This document shows, one piece after another, positions 8,629 to 18,659 of a stretch of 35,241 nt of DNA. The position numbers were made by a program, and so were the translations under genes. Origin of the DNA: Urechidicola sp. (GTDB taxonomy: Bacteria; Bacteroidota; Bacteroidia; Flavobacteriales; Flavobacteriaceae); NCBI GenBank assembly GCA_028599075.1, contig JAQRMW010000004.1:1-35241 (forward strand). Direction: 5' to 3'. Within the stretch, counting starts at the first letter, position 1, and every line of letters starts with the position of its first letter. The notes under the pieces are model-generated. The model had not been told where the DNA came from, did no database searches, and was given only the letters and a program-made list of their open reading frames with translations.

Positions 8629-9924
8629 ATGAGCTGTAATAGCTGCTCTACTGAAACTGACAGCATTCCTAAAGGGTGTAAAAGCAATGGAAGTTGCGGA
8701 ACAGGAAGTTGCGACAAACTAACAGTTTTTGATTGGCTTTCTAACATGACCCTTCCTAGTGGTCAAGAGCCTTTTAACATTGTTGAGGTTAGGTTTAAAA
8801 ACGGACGCAAACATTTTTATAAAAACGAAAAACTGCAATTGTGCATGGGCGAGGTGGTAGCTGTCGAAGGCTCCCCTGGGCATGACATTGGAACAGTTTC
8901 TTTAACGGGCGAATTAGTTCGTATCCAGATGAAGAAAAAAGGAGTTGCACAAGATAGTGAAGAAGTTAAAAAAATCTACCGAAAAGCATCACAAAGAGAC
9001 ATCGAAGTTTGGCAACGTGCTCGAGATAAAGAAATTGAAACTCAAAAAAGAGGACGTGAAATTTTAGGCAGATTAGATTTAAAAATGAAATTGTCTGATG
9101 TAGAATACCAAGGTGATGGCAACAAAGCTACTTTTTATTATACCGCAGATGAACGTGTAGATTTTCGTCAATTAATTCGTGATTTAGCTAGTGCTTTTAG
9201 GATTAGAGTTGAGATGAAACAAGTGGGTTTACGTCAAGAAGCAGCAAGACTTGGAGGTGTGGGTTCTTGCGGTAGAGAACTGTGTTGTTCTACTTGGTTG
9301 ACGGATTTTAGAAAAGTAAATACTGCTGCGGCTAGGTATCAACAATTATCTTTAAACCCGCAAAAACTTTCTGGACAATGTGGAAAATTAAAGTGCTGTT
9401 TAAACTTTGAATTAGATACGTATTTAGACGCCCTTAAAAGTTTCCCTAAAAAAGAAACCATTTTAAAAACTGAAAAAGGGGATGCTGTTTTTGTAAAGAT
9501 GGACATCTTTAAAGAAGAGTTTTGGTACACTTATAAAGATGACTCTTTTAAATGGTATAAGTTAGATTTAGCACAATTAAATGAAATTATTGACACCAAT
9601 AAAGGCGGCGAAGTAGTTTCTTCACTAGAAGATTTTGAGCTAGAATTAGCACCTGCTAAAAAGGTTGATTTTGAAGATGCAGTTGGTGAAGATAGCCTAA
9701 CACGATTTGATCAACCTAAGCGAAAATCTAATAGAAGAAGGAACAAAAACAGAAAACCTCAAAATAAAAACAGACAGCAAAACCAAAACAAACCAAAGCA
9801 GGGAGTTAATAAAAAAAGCGGTCAAAAGCAAGCTCAAAATTCTGGAGGAAAACCAAATCAACAGAAAAATAAAAACAGAAATAGAAAACCACGACCACCT
9901 AAAAATAATCAAAAAGATGCCTAA
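8629..9924 (+). CDS. ricT: PSP1 domain protein, RicT-like
   Basis: Matches the PSP1 superfamily; the best-known member is RicT (YaaT) of Bacillus, part of an iron-sulfur RicAFT complex acting on RNase Y processing. Visible features are an N-terminal Cys-rich stretch (C3, C6, C17, C23, C28), the PSP1 core with LGGVGSCGRELCC (C214, C219, C220) and SGQCGKLKCCLNFE (C251, C256, C257). A strongly basic, Asn/Gln/Lys-rich tail from about 364 to 431 looks disordered and could bind RNA. The RicA and RicF partners are not seen here, so the Bacillus role may not carry over. The last 8 nt overlap the gldH start. Confidence 0.85.
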   Translation: MSCNSCSTETDSIPKGCKSNGSCGTGSCDKLTVFDWLSNMTLPSGQEPFNIVEVRFKNGRKHFYKNEKLQLCMGEVVAVEGSPGHDIGTVSLTGELVRIQMKKKGVAQDSEEVKKIYRKASQRDIEVWQRARDKEIETQKRGREILGRLDLKMKLSDVEYQGDGNKATFYYTADERVDFRQLIRDLASAFRIRVEMKQVGLRQEAARLGGVGSCGRELCCSTWLTDFRKVNTAAARYQQLSLNPQKLSGQCGKLKCCLNFELDTYLDALKSFPKKETILKTEKGDAVFVKMDIFKEEFWYTYKDDSFKWYKLDLAQLNEIIDTNKGGEVVSSLEDFELELAPAKKVDFEDAVGEDSLTRFDQPKRKSNRRRNKNRKPQNKNRQQNQNKPKQGVNKKSGQKQAQNSGGKPNQQKNKNRNRKPRPPKNNQKDA

Positions 9925-10402
9925 ATCATTTTTTATTCTAATACTAATTTTAGGTTTAATTTCTTGCGACTCTAACCGAACATTTGATGAGTACTACTCT
10001 GTTGAGAATAATTGTTGGCTTGAAGAGAATGTGGTTGAATTCAAGGTTGAAGTAGAAGACACAATTTCTAAAAATAATATTTTTATCAATATTAGAAATA
10101 ATAAAGAATACGAGTTTAGCAATTTGTTCTTAATTGCGAGTATGGAGTTTCCGAACGGATTAAAAGTTATTGATACGCTAGAGTATGAAATGACTGATAA
10201 AGCTGGAAATTACTTAGGATCTGGTTATACAGACATCAAAGAAAACAAACTCTTTTATAAAGAAAACGTACGCTTTCAGAACAAAGGGTTACATATTCTA
10301 AAAGTAGAACAAGCAATGCGAAAAAGCAGCAATATACACGGTCTCGATTCGTTAAAAGGTATCGCCGATATTGGCTTAAGAATTGAACATGTAACAGAAT
10401 AA
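9917..10402 (+). CDS. gldH: Gliding motility lipoprotein GldH
   Basis: A 161-residue lipoprotein. The ATG at 9917 gives a short hydrophobic signal and lipobox ending at C17 (LGLISC), which decides the start; the open frame extends further upstream inside ricT, but that part is only a shadow of ricT. GldH is needed for gliding in Flavobacterium johnsoniae and is a lipoprotein associated with the motility machinery; its biochemical role is unresolved. The placement between a ricT-like gene and PBP1A is, to my knowledge, common in flavobacteria. It overlaps ricT by 8 nt and PBP1A begins 9 nt after its stop, so the three are probably one transcript. Confidence 0.88.
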   Translation: MPKSFFILILILGLISCDSNRTFDEYYSVENNCWLEENVVEFKVEVEDTISKNNIFINIRNNKEYEFSNLFLIASMEFPNGLKVIDTLEYEMTDKAGNYLGSGYTDIKENKLFYKENVRFQNKGLHILKVEQAMRKSSNIHGLDSLKGIADIGLRIEHVTE

Positions 10403-10411
10403 TCCCCCAAA

Positions 10412-12739
10412 ATGACAAATAAAAAAACAAAAAAAAAGGCAGAGGCTCCTAACTATCTAAAATGGTTTTGGCGTGTTGTAATAGTAGGTGTTTTATTAGC
10501 AATTCTCCCTTTTTTCTTAGCTTCAATTGGTGCTTTAGGTCATATGCCTACTTTTGAAGAATTAGAAAACCCTGAGAATAATTTAGCAACAGAAATTATT
10601 TCTATAGATGGTAAAACACTTGGAAAATTTTTTAAAGAAAACCGTACTCCAGTAGATTTTAAAGAACTCCCTGAAAATTTAGTAAATGCGCTAGTCGCTA
10701 CTGAAGACGAACGCTTTTATGAACACTCAGGTATCGATTTTAAGTCTACAGCAAGAGCCATTGTTAAAATGGGAAAAGGCGGTGGAGGTAGTACGATTAC
10801 ACAGCAATTATCAAAATTATTATTTCATGGAGAAGGCTCAAAAAATCTAATTGAAAGACTTATTCAAAAAACAAAAGAATATGTTATTGCAGTTCGTTTA
10901 GAGCGTCAATATACCAAGCGAGAAATTATTGCAATGTACTTTAATAAGCAAGGGTTTTTATTTAACGCTATTGGAATTCGTTCTGCTTCTAGAATTTATT
11001 TTGGAAAAGAACCACATGATTTGAATATTGAAGAATCAGCAGTTTTAGTTGCAATGTTGAAAAATCCAAGGCAGTATAATCCAAAAAGAGAAATTTCTAA
11101 AGAAAAATCTTTTCGAAGAAGAAATCTAGTGCTAAATCAAATGGCAAAAAACGAGTTCATTACTACTCAAGAAAAAGATTCTTTACAATTACTACCAATA
11201 AAATTAGATTTTTCTCCAGAAGGACATAGTGAAGGATATGCCACTTATTTTAGAGAATACCTTAGAGATTATATGAAAAAATGGATTAGAAATAATCCAA
11301 AGCAAAATGGAGAGAAGTATAATTTATATAGCGATGGTTTAAAAATTTATGTGACTCTTGATTCTCGCATGCAACAATATGCAGAGGAGTCAATGCAAGA
11401 GCACATGGCTAATTTGCAGCGTATATTTTTTAAAGAGCAAAAGCGAAATAAGACAGCTCCTTTTTACGATTTAGAAAAGGAAGATGAAGATAGGTTGATG
11501 AAGCAAGCAATGAAACGATCTAATCGTTGGAGGAGAATGAAATTGCACGGTAAATCTGAAAAAGAAATTTTAGCATCCTTTAAAGAGAAGACCGAAATGA
11601 AAGTTTTTTCTTGGAAAGGAGATATTGACACTATCATGACGCCTATAGATTCTATTCGTTATTACAAGCATTATTTGCGCTCAGGATTATTATCTATTGA
11701 GCCACAATCGGGTCATGTAAAGGCTTGGGTTGGCGGAATTAATTACAAACACTTTCAGTTTGATGCCGTGAAGCAGCAAAAGCGTCAAGTAGGGTCAACC
11801 TTTAAACCCTTTGTATATGCCACAGCAATCAATCAATTAAAATTATCCCCTTGTGATAGTTTTCCTAACCTTCCATATACCATTTCTAAATTAAAATATG
11901 GCGCTGAAGAAGATTGGACTCCTAAAAATTCTGGTGAAGAATATGGAGGGATGTTGACCTTAAAACAAGCCTTAGCAAAATCAGTTAATGTAATCTCTGC
12001 GCGTATGATTGATATGGCACTTCCTAAAAACGTCGTGCGTTTTGCACATCGATTAGGAATTGAAACTGATATTCCAGAAGTACCAGCAATTGCTTTAGGT
12101 TCGGTTGATTTAAGCCTATATGAAATGCTAGGAGCATACTCTACTTTTGCAAATAAAGGGCTAAGAGTTGATCAAATGATGGTGTTGCGTATTGAAGATA
12201 AAAACGGGACTATCTTAGAACAATTTGTTCCTGAAACGGAAGAGGTAATGAGTGAAGAATCGGCCTATGTTGTTTTAAATTTATTAGAAGGAGTAACAAG
12301 ATTTGGATCAGGAGTTAGATTGAGAGGTAAGTGGGGTTCTTATCCAGATAATATCGCGACAGGATATCCTTATGAATTTACAAACCCTATTGCTGGTAAA
12401 ACAGGAACAACCCAAAACCAATCTGACGGGTGGTTTATGGGAATGGTGCCAAATTTAGCAACAGGAGTTTGGGTTGGAGGTGAAGACCGAGCAACACATT
12501 TTGAAAATATTACCCAAGGTCAAGGAGCGTCTATGGCACTACCAATTTGGGCAATATATTATAAAAAATTATATGCTGACACCTCTTTAAATGTAAGTTT
12601 AGAAGAGTTTGAAAAACCAGAAGAGATTTCTATACAAATAAATTGTAATGGTGAGGAAGATGAGGATGAAGAGTTAGAAGACGGAGAAAAGCCAGAGAAG
12701 AAAAAAGAAAAAGTTGTTGAAGAAGAACCTGAATTTTAA
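10412..12739 (+). CDS. Class A penicillin-binding protein 1A (bifunctional)
   Basis: Peptidoglycan glycosyltransferase/transpeptidase. Residues 1-17 are Lys-rich and cytoplasmic, a membrane anchor follows at about 19-41, then the GT51 domain with catalytic Glu98 in [12 protein letters not shown] and the [11 protein letters not shown] motif. The transpeptidase has S462-T-F-K465, S524-V-N526 and K663-T-G665. The 775-aa length is usual for PBP1A. The C-terminus is a highly charged Glu/Lys tail of about 35 residues, probably disordered, in the periplasm. It follows gldH by 9 nt and precedes the CoA transferase A subunit by 11 nt. Confidence 0.96.
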   Translation: MTNKKTKKKAEAPNYLKWFWRVVIVGVLLAILPFFLASIGALGHMPTFEELENPENNLATEIISIDGKTLGKFFKENRTPVDFKELPENLVNALVATEDERFYEHSGIDFKSTARAIVKMGKGGGGSTITQQLSKLLFHGEGSKNLIERLIQKTKEYVIAVRLERQYTKREIIAMYFNKQGFLFNAIGIRSASRIYFGKEPHDLNIEESAVLVAMLKNPRQYNPKREISKEKSFRRRNLVLNQMAKNEFITTQEKDSLQLLPIKLDFSPEGHSEGYATYFREYLRDYMKKWIRNNPKQNGEKYNLYSDGLKIYVTLDSRMQQYAEESMQEHMANLQRIFFKEQKRNKTAPFYDLEKEDEDRLMKQAMKRSNRWRRMKLHGKSEKEILASFKEKTEMKVFSWKGDIDTIMTPIDSIRYYKHYLRSGLLSIEPQSGHVKAWVGGINYKHFQFDAVKQQKRQVGSTFKPFVYATAINQLKLSPCDSFPNLPYTISKLKYGAEEDWTPKNSGEEYGGMLTLKQALAKSVNVISARMIDMALPKNVVRFAHRLGIETDIPEVPAIALGSVDLSLYEMLGAYSTFANKGLRVDQMMVLRIEDKNGTILEQFVPETEEVMSEESAYVVLNLLEGVTRFGSGVRLRGKWGSYPDNIATGYPYEFTNPIAGKTGTTQNQSDGWFMGMVPNLATGVWVGGEDRATHFENITQGQGASMALPIWAIYYKKLYADTSLNVSLEEFEKPEEISIQINCNGEEDEDEELEDGEKPEKKKEKVVEEEPEF

Positions 12740-12750
12740 AAAACAGAGTT

Positions 12751-13452
12751 ATGATAAATAAAGTTGTAAAAAATGTCGAAGAAGCTTTGGATGGTGTCGC
12801 ATCTGGAATGGAATTTATGTTGGGAGGCTTTGGATTGTGTGGAATTCCTGAAAACTGCATTTCTGAACTGGTTAAACGAGAGGTTTCAGATTTAACATGT
12901 ATTTCTAATAATGCTGGAGTTGATGATTTTGGATTAGGCCAGTTATTGCAAAAACATCAAATTAAAAAAATGATTTCTTCTTATGTGGGAGAAAATGATG
13001 AGTTTGAACGTCAGATGCTATCTGGAGAGCTAGAGGTAGATTTAATTCCGCAAGGAACTTTGGCCGAAAGGTGTAGAGCAACAGGTGCTGGAATCCCTGC
13101 ATTCTTTACACCAGCAGGATATGGAACTGAAGTTGCTGAAGGAAAAGAAACACGAGATTTTAATGGAAAAATGCACGTGTTAGAACACGCATTCAATCCT
13201 GAGTTTGCTTTTGTAAAAGCTTGGAAAGGAGATACAGCTGGGAATTTAATTTTTAAAGGAACCGCAAGAAACTTTAATCCGATGATGGCAATGGCAGGTA
13301 AAATTACTGTTGCTGAGGTTGAGGAATTGGTTGAAGTTGGAGAGTTAGACCCAAATCAAATTCATACTCCCGGAATTTTTGTACAACGAATTTTTCAAGG
13401 AAAAGATTATGAAAAGAGAATTGAGCAGAGAACCGTAACCCCAAAATCTTAG
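12751..13452 (+). CDS. scoA: 3-oxoacid CoA-transferase subunit A
   Basis: Alpha subunit of a family I CoA transferase, most like succinyl-CoA:3-ketoacid CoA transferase, which moves CoA from succinyl-CoA to acetoacetate. The family motif [10 protein letters not shown] is at 25-34 and the 233-residue length is typical. The segment [15 protein letters not shown] is also characteristic. The catalytic Glu lies in the B subunit, encoded downstream after a 115-nt gap that holds a repeat element. An acetate- or butyrate-CoA transferase is a less likely alternative. Confidence 0.92.
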   Translation: MINKVVKNVEEALDGVASGMEFMLGGFGLCGIPENCISELVKREVSDLTCISNNAGVDDFGLGQLLQKHQIKKMISSYVGENDEFERQMLSGELEVDLIPQGTLAERCRATGAGIPAFFTPAGYGTEVAEGKETRDFNGKMHVLEHAFNPEFAFVKAWKGDTAGNLIFKGTARNFNPMMAMAGKITVAEVEELVEVGELDPNQIHTPGIFVQRIFQGKDYEKRIEQRTVTPKS

Positions 13453-13458
13453 TATTAT

Positions 13459-13540
13459 GTCATTACGAACGAGAAACGAGTGTGGCAATCTTTTTAATTA
13501 ATGAGATTGCTTCGGAGTTTACAACTCCTCGCAAAGACGA
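13459..13540. repeat. Imperfect palindromic intergenic repeat, copy A
   Basis: An element of about 82 bp whose ends, GTCATTACGA and TCGCAAAGAC, are imperfect inverted copies. An inner pair, GGCAATCT and AGATTGCT, flanks an AT-rich loop. It fills most of the gap between scoA and scoB. The layout, terminal GTCATT and loop-proximal AGATT match copy D at 20113-20198. Confidence 0.7.
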
Positions 13541-13567
13541 TAAATAAATTTATAAATAGGAAAAGAC

Positions 13568-14221
13568 ATGTTAACAAAGCAACAAATCGCGCAAAGAATT
13601 GCTCAAGAATTACAAGATAAATGGTATGTCAATTTAGGTATTGGCATTCCTACTTTGGTGGCAAATTATATTCCTGAAGGAATTGATGTTGAGTTTCAAT
13701 CTGAAAATGGGTTGTTAGGGATGGGACCTTTTCCTATTGAAGGAACAGAAGATGCTGATATGATAAATGCGGGAAAACAAACCGTTACTATTTTAGAAGG
13801 TGGCTCTTTGTTTGATTCGGCTATGAGCTTTGCTATGATTCGTGGTCAGCATGTTCAATTAACTGTTTTAGGTGCGATGGAAGTTGCTCAAAATGGAGAT
13901 ATTGCCAATTGGAAAATCCCTGGTAGAATGGTAAAAGGAATGGGTGGAGCAATGGATTTAGTAGCATCAGCAGATAATATTATTGTAGCTATGATGCATA
14001 CCAATAAACGTGGAGAATCTAAAATTTTAAAAGAATGTTCACTGCCTTTGACAGGAGTTGGATGTGTTAAGAAAATTGTTACCAATTTAGCAGTTTTAGA
14101 TGTTAGAGATAATTCTTTTTATTTATTAGAAAGGGCTCCAGGAGTTTCTGTAGAAGAAATTCAACAAGCAACAGAAGGCAGTTTAATTGTTGAAGGAGAG
14201 ATTCCTGAGATGCAATTTTAA
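13568..14221 (+). CDS. scoB: 3-oxoacid CoA-transferase subunit B
   Basis: Beta subunit of the CoA transferase, carrying the catalytic Glu46 in the motif SENGLLGMGP, which forms the covalent glutamyl-CoA intermediate in this family. The N-terminal VNLGIGIPTLVANYIP segment and the 217-residue length are typical of ScoB. The start ATG at 13568 follows an AGGAAAAG-like sequence. Together with scoA it supports ketone body or acetoacetate use and, in related bacteria, links leucine and lysine catabolism to the TCA cycle. Transcription with scoA is likely despite the repeat lying between them. Confidence 0.93.
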   Translation: MLTKQQIAQRIAQELQDKWYVNLGIGIPTLVANYIPEGIDVEFQSENGLLGMGPFPIEGTEDADMINAGKQTVTILEGGSLFDSAMSFAMIRGQHVQLTVLGAMEVAQNGDIANWKIPGRMVKGMGGAMDLVASADNIIVAMMHTNKRGESKILKECSLPLTGVGCVKKIVTNLAVLDVRDNSFYLLERAPGVSVEEIQQATEGSLIVEGEIPEMQF

Positions 14222-14246
14222 GAGATAAATAATTTAATTACTGTCT

Positions 14247-14289
14247 GTTCGATCGCAGTCGAGAACTAAAAGAGAAAACACAATTTCTC
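14247..14289. repeat. Short intergenic hairpin repeat, copy B
   Basis: GTTCGATCGCAGTCGAGAAC at 14247-14266 is a near copy of the sequence at 20076-20095. A second small inverted pair, GAGAAA/TTTCTC, follows at 14272-14289. It sits in the scoB-xth gap and appears to be a decayed member of the same intergenic repeat class. Confidence 0.55.
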
Positions 14290-14313
14290 CGTTGGAGGAA
14301 TCAAAAACTTTAA

Positions 14314-15075
14314 ATGAAAATAATATCATACAACGTTAACGGAATTAGAGCAGCACTTAAAAAAGGATTTATAGATTGGCTAAAAGCTGCAAATCCTGAT
14401 GTGTTGTGTTTGCAAGAAACAAAAGCTCATAAAGAACAATTAGACCTTTCTGTTTTTGAAGAGGCTGGTTACAAATATCATTATTGGTTTTCGGCTCAAA
14501 AGAAAGGATATAGTTCAGTTGCAGTACTTTGTAAAGAAGAACCCAACCATGTAGAATATGGTACAGGTATAGAAACCATGGATTTTGAAGGTCGTAATTT
14601 ACGTGTAGATTTTGACAATATTTCAGTCATGAGTTTATACTTACCTTCGGGGACTAATGACTTGCGTTTGGATTTTAAGCTGAATTATATGGATGAGTTT
14701 TTAGACTATATATCAGATTTAAAAAAGACGATTCCAAATTTAGTGATTTGTGGAGATTATAACATTTGCCACGAAGAGATTGATATTCATAATCCAAAGG
14801 GATTAAAAAACACATCTGGGTTTTTACCTGTTGAGCGCAAATGGATTGGTGAAATGATTGACAGTGGATTTATTGATACGTTTCGTCATTTTAATAAAGA
14901 ACCAGATCAATATAGTTGGTGGAGTTACAGAGCCAATGCTAGAAATAATAATAAAGGCTGGAGATTGGATTACTGTATGGCGAGCAGTCCTTTAGAAAAA
15001 AGATTGAAACGCTCTTTTATTTTGTCTGAAGCAAAACATTCTGACCATTGCCCTGTGGGTGTAGAAATTGATTAA
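14314..15075 (+). CDS. xth: Exodeoxyribonuclease III
   Basis: AP endonuclease and 3'-5' exonuclease for base-excision repair, cytoplasmic, Mg2+-dependent. The 253 residues cover the complete endonuclease/exonuclease/phosphatase fold. Visible are the N-terminal MKIISYNVNGIR with the metal-site Asn, Glu35 in LCLQETKA, the GDYNICHEEIDIHNP loop, the RLDYCM segment and the terminal SDHCPVG with the catalytic His. The start ATG at 14314 gives the exact family N-terminus. The TAA stop is directly followed by the ATG of the lytic transglycosylase gene. Confidence 0.96.
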   Translation: MKIISYNVNGIRAALKKGFIDWLKAANPDVLCLQETKAHKEQLDLSVFEEAGYKYHYWFSAQKKGYSSVAVLCKEEPNHVEYGTGIETMDFEGRNLRVDFDNISVMSLYLPSGTNDLRLDFKLNYMDEFLDYISDLKKTIPNLVICGDYNICHEEIDIHNPKGLKNTSGFLPVERKWIGEMIDSGFIDTFRHFNKEPDQYSWWSYRANARNNNKGWRLDYCMASSPLEKRLKRSFILSEAKHSDHCPVGVEID

Positions 15076-16635
15076 ATGATGATGAAAAATTACACACTAC
15101 TTTTTTTATTATGCTGCACATCGATTTCTATGTATGCTCAAGATTCGCTTAAAGTAGCATTAAAAGATTCGCATCAAATAGAGATAAAAACTACTGATGA
15201 AATAATAGTACTTGTTGACAATGATTCTATCCTATCACAACAAAATGAATTACGAGAACATGCCGAAGCAACATTGATTGATAGCTTGTGGCTACAAGAA
15301 ATGTATAGTTCGCCATTGTATGACTCTATTAGATACGTGATGAATGACACTGAGTTAGATTCGGTCGAATTAAAAGAATTACCTACCGCTTTATTAAAAG
15401 AACGTCTGGCAATTATTGATAGCGAAACACCTTTTAATGTTGAGTACAACTACAGCTTAGAGCGCATTATAAAATCGTATCTTAAAAATAGAAGAGAGGG
15501 TTTTGCAACCTTGATGTCAAGAGCGCAGTATTATTTTCCGATGTTCGAAGAGCATTTGGACAAGTACGACATTCCGTTAGAAATAAAATATCTAGCAATT
15601 GTAGAATCTGCCTTAAAACCAAGAGCAAAATCTCATGTAGGGGCAACAGGACTGTGGCAGTTTATGTATCAAACAGGAAAACAGTTCGATTTAAAAGTGA
15701 GTTCATATGTTGATGAGCGGCAAGACCCTATTAAGGCAACAGAAGCCGCGTGCAAATATTTATCAGTTTTATATACCATTTTTAATGATTGGGATTTAGC
15801 TTTGGCAGCCTACAACTCAGGTCCAGGAAATGTAAATAAAGCGATTCGAAGATCTGGTGGTAATAGAAATTATTGGAATATCAGAGGGTTTTTACCAAGA
15901 GAAACTGCAGGATATGTTCCTGCGTTTTATGCCACATTATATATTTTTAAATATGCTGATGAGCACGGAATTGTTTCAAAAAAAGCATATATCAATAAAT
16001 TTGAAACAGATACCATCCACATTAAAAAACAAGTCACTTTTGAGCAAATCAACAAATATTTAGATGTTGACATTGAACTGTTACAATTTTTGAACCCACA
16101 ATATAAATTAGACATTATACCTTATGTAAAAGATCGCAATTATTACATCACTTTGCCATTATATAATGTGGGACAATTTACAAGTAACGAAAAAGATTTG
16201 TACGCTTTTGTTGATGCTGAGGAAGCAAAAAGAGAACAGACTTTACCGGAGTATATTGAGATGGGTGACCGTATTCGGTATAAGGTAAAAAGTGGCGATT
16301 ACTTAGGAAAGATTGCTGAAAAGTACGGAGTTTCAGTTAGCTCTATAAAACGTTGGAATGGTTTGCGAACCAACAATTTAAGAGTAGGTCAACGATTGTC
16401 TATTTATCCACGTAAAATAGCAACAACATCAAAACCAAAAACGGCTACAACAAAAAAAGTGGTTAAAACTCCTTCGGGAAATTATGAAACCTATACAGTA
16501 AAATCTGGAGATTCTCTTTGGACGATTTCCCAGAAGTACTCTAAAGTTACTGTTCAGAATTTAAAAGAATGGAACAATATTTGGAGTGCTACATCACTGA
16601 AAATAGGAATGAAGTTAAAAATCTATAAAATCTAA
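15076..16635 (+). CDS. Membrane-bound lytic transglycosylase D-like protein with two LysM domains
   Basis: Cleaves the MurNAc-GlcNAc bond of peptidoglycan with formation of the 1,6-anhydro product. A signal peptide of about 21 residues (ending SISMYAQ) exports it. The SLT domain runs from about 160 to 300, with catalytic Glu177 in AIVESALKPRA and the GATGLWQFM motif. Two LysM peptidoglycan-binding domains follow, at about 394-440 and 471-519. The 519-aa architecture is that of MltD. Unlike E. coli MltD, no lipobox Cys is evident at the cleavage site, so it may be soluble in the periplasm. It starts directly after xth and the DUF4837 gene begins 4 nt after its stop. Confidence 0.92.
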   Translation: MMMKNYTLLFLLCCTSISMYAQDSLKVALKDSHQIEIKTTDEIIVLVDNDSILSQQNELREHAEATLIDSLWLQEMYSSPLYDSIRYVMNDTELDSVELKELPTALLKERLAIIDSETPFNVEYNYSLERIIKSYLKNRREGFATLMSRAQYYFPMFEEHLDKYDIPLEIKYLAIVESALKPRAKSHVGATGLWQFMYQTGKQFDLKVSSYVDERQDPIKATEAACKYLSVLYTIFNDWDLALAAYNSGPGNVNKAIRRSGGNRNYWNIRGFLPRETAGYVPAFYATLYIFKYADEHGIVSKKAYINKFETDTIHIKKQVTFEQINKYLDVDIELLQFLNPQYKLDIIPYVKDRNYYITLPLYNVGQFTSNEKDLYAFVDAEEAKREQTLPEYIEMGDRIRYKVKSGDYLGKIAEKYGVSVSSIKRWNGLRTNNLRVGQRLSIYPRKIATTSKPKTATTKKVVKTPSGNYETYTVKSGDSLWTISQKYSKVTVQNLKEWNNIWSATSLKIGMKLKIYKI

Positions 16636-16639
16636 TCAG

Positions 16640-17617
16640 ATGAAAAAAATCACACTATTATTTATCCTTTCAATATTGATGTTCAGTTGTGATCCAAAAG
16701 AAACACAAATCACTTTGGTAGATTCTAATGGTATAATGAATCAAGTTTTGGTAGTGATGAATTATGATTTATGGAAAGGGGCAGAAGGTAAAGCTCTAAA
16801 AAACGTAATCAATGAACCAGTTGTTGGATTGCCACAGCCAGAACCACATCTAGACGCAATTCAGATTCCGACTGACGCTTTTAAAAACTTATTTTTATCT
16901 CAAAAAAGTATATTGTATGTGAGCATAGGAGATACAAATGAATTTAATATAAGAACAGATGTGTATGCAAGACCTCAAAAAATCATCACAATTACCGCAA
17001 CAGATAGTGAAAGATTAATTGAGGAAATTAATAATAGAAAGGACGAAATTTTAACAACTTTTAGAGATTTTGATATCAAAGCAATGCAATATAGATTGCG
17101 TAATAAACAATTTAACACTAAAAAATTAGTAACCTTAGACAAGCTTGGAATCAGCTTGCAAATTCCTTCAAAATATAGGTTGGTTGACGACACAGGAAAT
17201 TTTCTGTGGTTGCGCCAACATTTAAAGGAAGGTCAAAGCAGTAACATTTTAGTGTATGAATTACCAATTAATTCAATTGAAGATGAAGAAGGAAAAAACA
17301 TTAATTCGGTTCGTGATACCATTGGTAAAAAATACATTCCTGGGCAGTTTGAAGGCTCCTATTATATTACAGAGCAAGCTTATACTCCAAAAACAAATGT
17401 CATTGAGTTAGCGGGTATAAATGGATTTGAAACACGAGGAAAGTGGGAAGTGAAAAATGATTTTATGGCAGGACCATTTTTAAATTATACGCTGGTTGAT
17501 AAAGCCAATAATCGTTTGATTGTTTTGGAAGGCTTCGCTTATGCACCAGCTGTAAACAAACGTAATTATATGTTCGAGATTGAGGCAGTACTTAAGACTT
17601 TGAAGATTAACCCTTAA
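16640..17617 (+). CDS. DUF4837 family lipoprotein
   Basis: A 325-residue protein with a lipoprotein signal ending at C17 (SILMFSC). The following sequence fits DUF4837, a family known to me mainly from Bacteroidota and without an assigned function. Residues after the lipobox are soluble and mixed alpha/beta, with no further membrane segment. It lies 4 nt behind the lytic transglycosylase, so an envelope role alongside cell-wall turnover is a reasonable guess from context only. Its last 11 nt overlap the end of the convergent glycosyltransferase gene. Confidence 0.85.
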   Translation: MKKITLLFILSILMFSCDPKETQITLVDSNGIMNQVLVVMNYDLWKGAEGKALKNVINEPVVGLPQPEPHLDAIQIPTDAFKNLFLSQKSILYVSIGDTNEFNIRTDVYARPQKIITITATDSERLIEEINNRKDEILTTFRDFDIKAMQYRLRNKQFNTKKLVTLDKLGISLQIPSKYRLVDDTGNFLWLRQHLKEGQSSNILVYELPINSIEDEEGKNINSVRDTIGKKYIPGQFEGSYYITEQAYTPKTNVIELAGINGFETRGKWEVKNDFMAGPFLNYTLVDKANNRLIVLEGFAYAPAVNKRNYMFEIEAVLKTLKINP

Positions 17618-18659
17618 TAAACAAGCTAAAATCTATTAAAGATTTATGGATTTCACTTTTAAGGAATCCACGAAAACCATTTATATCTTCAAGCATTTTT
17701 ATCTTAAATTTTTCTTGAGCAGCAAAGGGCGCTATTTTTAAATCACTTAAATATTTAGCTAAATATTCTTGTTCGTATTGACCTGTTGTTGGAATAAAAA
17801 AGGCTTTTTTATGCAATGTTGCTAAATCCATGATAGTTGAATATCCTGACCTTGCAAGTACTAAATTACTTTGATTCAAAGCTGTTTGTAATTGGGATGT
17901 CAATAAAAAATTGTAAAGTGTGATGTTTTCTTTTATGACAGCTGTTTGTTGAGGTTCTATTTTTCCTTTAACAAACAAAACGGAGCCTTTGTAGTTTTTT
18001 AATTCTGACAATAGTTTTTGTTCCAATTGACTTCGAGATGGTTCAACCCCAGATAATAATACCAATAAATCATATTTAATCGCTAAATCTACTTTTTTAA
18101 ATCTACTTAAAACGCCAATATGCTTTTGTTTTTTGATGGAGTCAGTTCGTGATAATTTTCCAGAAAACTTCAAATCTTTATCATCAGGAACCCAACACTC
18201 ATCAAATTTATTGATAATGTTTTGATGAAGTTTACTTGTAAAAAAAGTGGTGATACCTGAGAGTACATTTAATTGATGCGTAATAATTGCTGATGGTACA
18301 TTATTGCTTCTCACCCCAAACCGGTTGTCAGATATAATGCCCCACAAATTTTCTGAAACCACCAGTTTCTGAACAATTTTATATTCCGATTTTGTTGCTT
18401 TTAAAATTTTTGGAGTGAGCGATAAAAGTTTCCATTTTAAAAACTTTCCGTTGCTAGCATATTCAATTTTATAAGAAGGAAGCTCAACATGTTTGAGCTT
18501 AGGAAATTCTTTCTTAAGCAATTCCAACGCCTCTCCATCACTTGCAATGATTGGATTAAACCCTTGTTCTAATAATTGATTGATAACAGGTATGCAGCGA
18601 GCGGCATGCCCTAACCCCCAATTAAGAGGAGCAATGAGGATGTTTTTTTTAGAGGTCAA
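17607..18659 (-). CDS. Glycosyltransferase, MurG-like (GT-B fold)
   Basis: Predicted GT-B glycosyltransferase. The N-terminal ILIAPLNWGLGHAARC matches the acceptor-side Gly-rich loop of MurG-type enzymes. Toward the C-terminus, LARSGYSTIMDLATL and FIPTTGQYEQEYLAKYL resemble the nucleotide-sugar donor site. The sugar and acceptor are not deducible. The start is uncertain: the frame opens with TTG at 18692 inside purD, but TTG at 18659 gives LTSKKNILIAPL, closer to relatives; no ATG precedes the conserved core. It overlaps the purD end by about 11 nt and is probably translated from the same message. It overlaps the convergent DUF4837 gene at its 3' end. Confidence 0.8.
   Translation of the reverse strand: MTSKKNILIAPLNWGLGHAARCIPVINQLLEQGFNPIIASDGEALELLKKEFPKLKHVELPSYKIEYASNGKFLKWKLLSLTPKILKATKSEYKIVQKLVVSENLWGIISDNRFGVRSNNVPSAIITHQLNVLSGITTFFTSKLHQNIINKFDECWVPDDKDLKFSGKLSRTDSIKKQKHIGVLSRFKKVDLAIKYDLLVLLSGVEPSRSQLEQKLLSELKNYKGSVLFVKGKIEPQQTAVIKENITLYNFLLTSQLQTALNQSNLVLARSGYSTIMDLATLHKKAFFIPTTGQYEQEYLAKYLSDLKIAPFAAQEKFKIKMLEDINGFRGFLKSEIHKSLIDFSLFIKG

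Noticed and set aside
9697-9912. Minus-strand open frame rich in hydrophobic residues
   Set aside because: It is the reverse of the Lys/Asn/Gln-rich ricT tail; antisense of such codons reads as hydrophobic.
9707-9916. Extended upstream start for gldH
   Set aside because: This part is an out-of-frame shadow of ricT; the lipoprotein signal begins at 9917.
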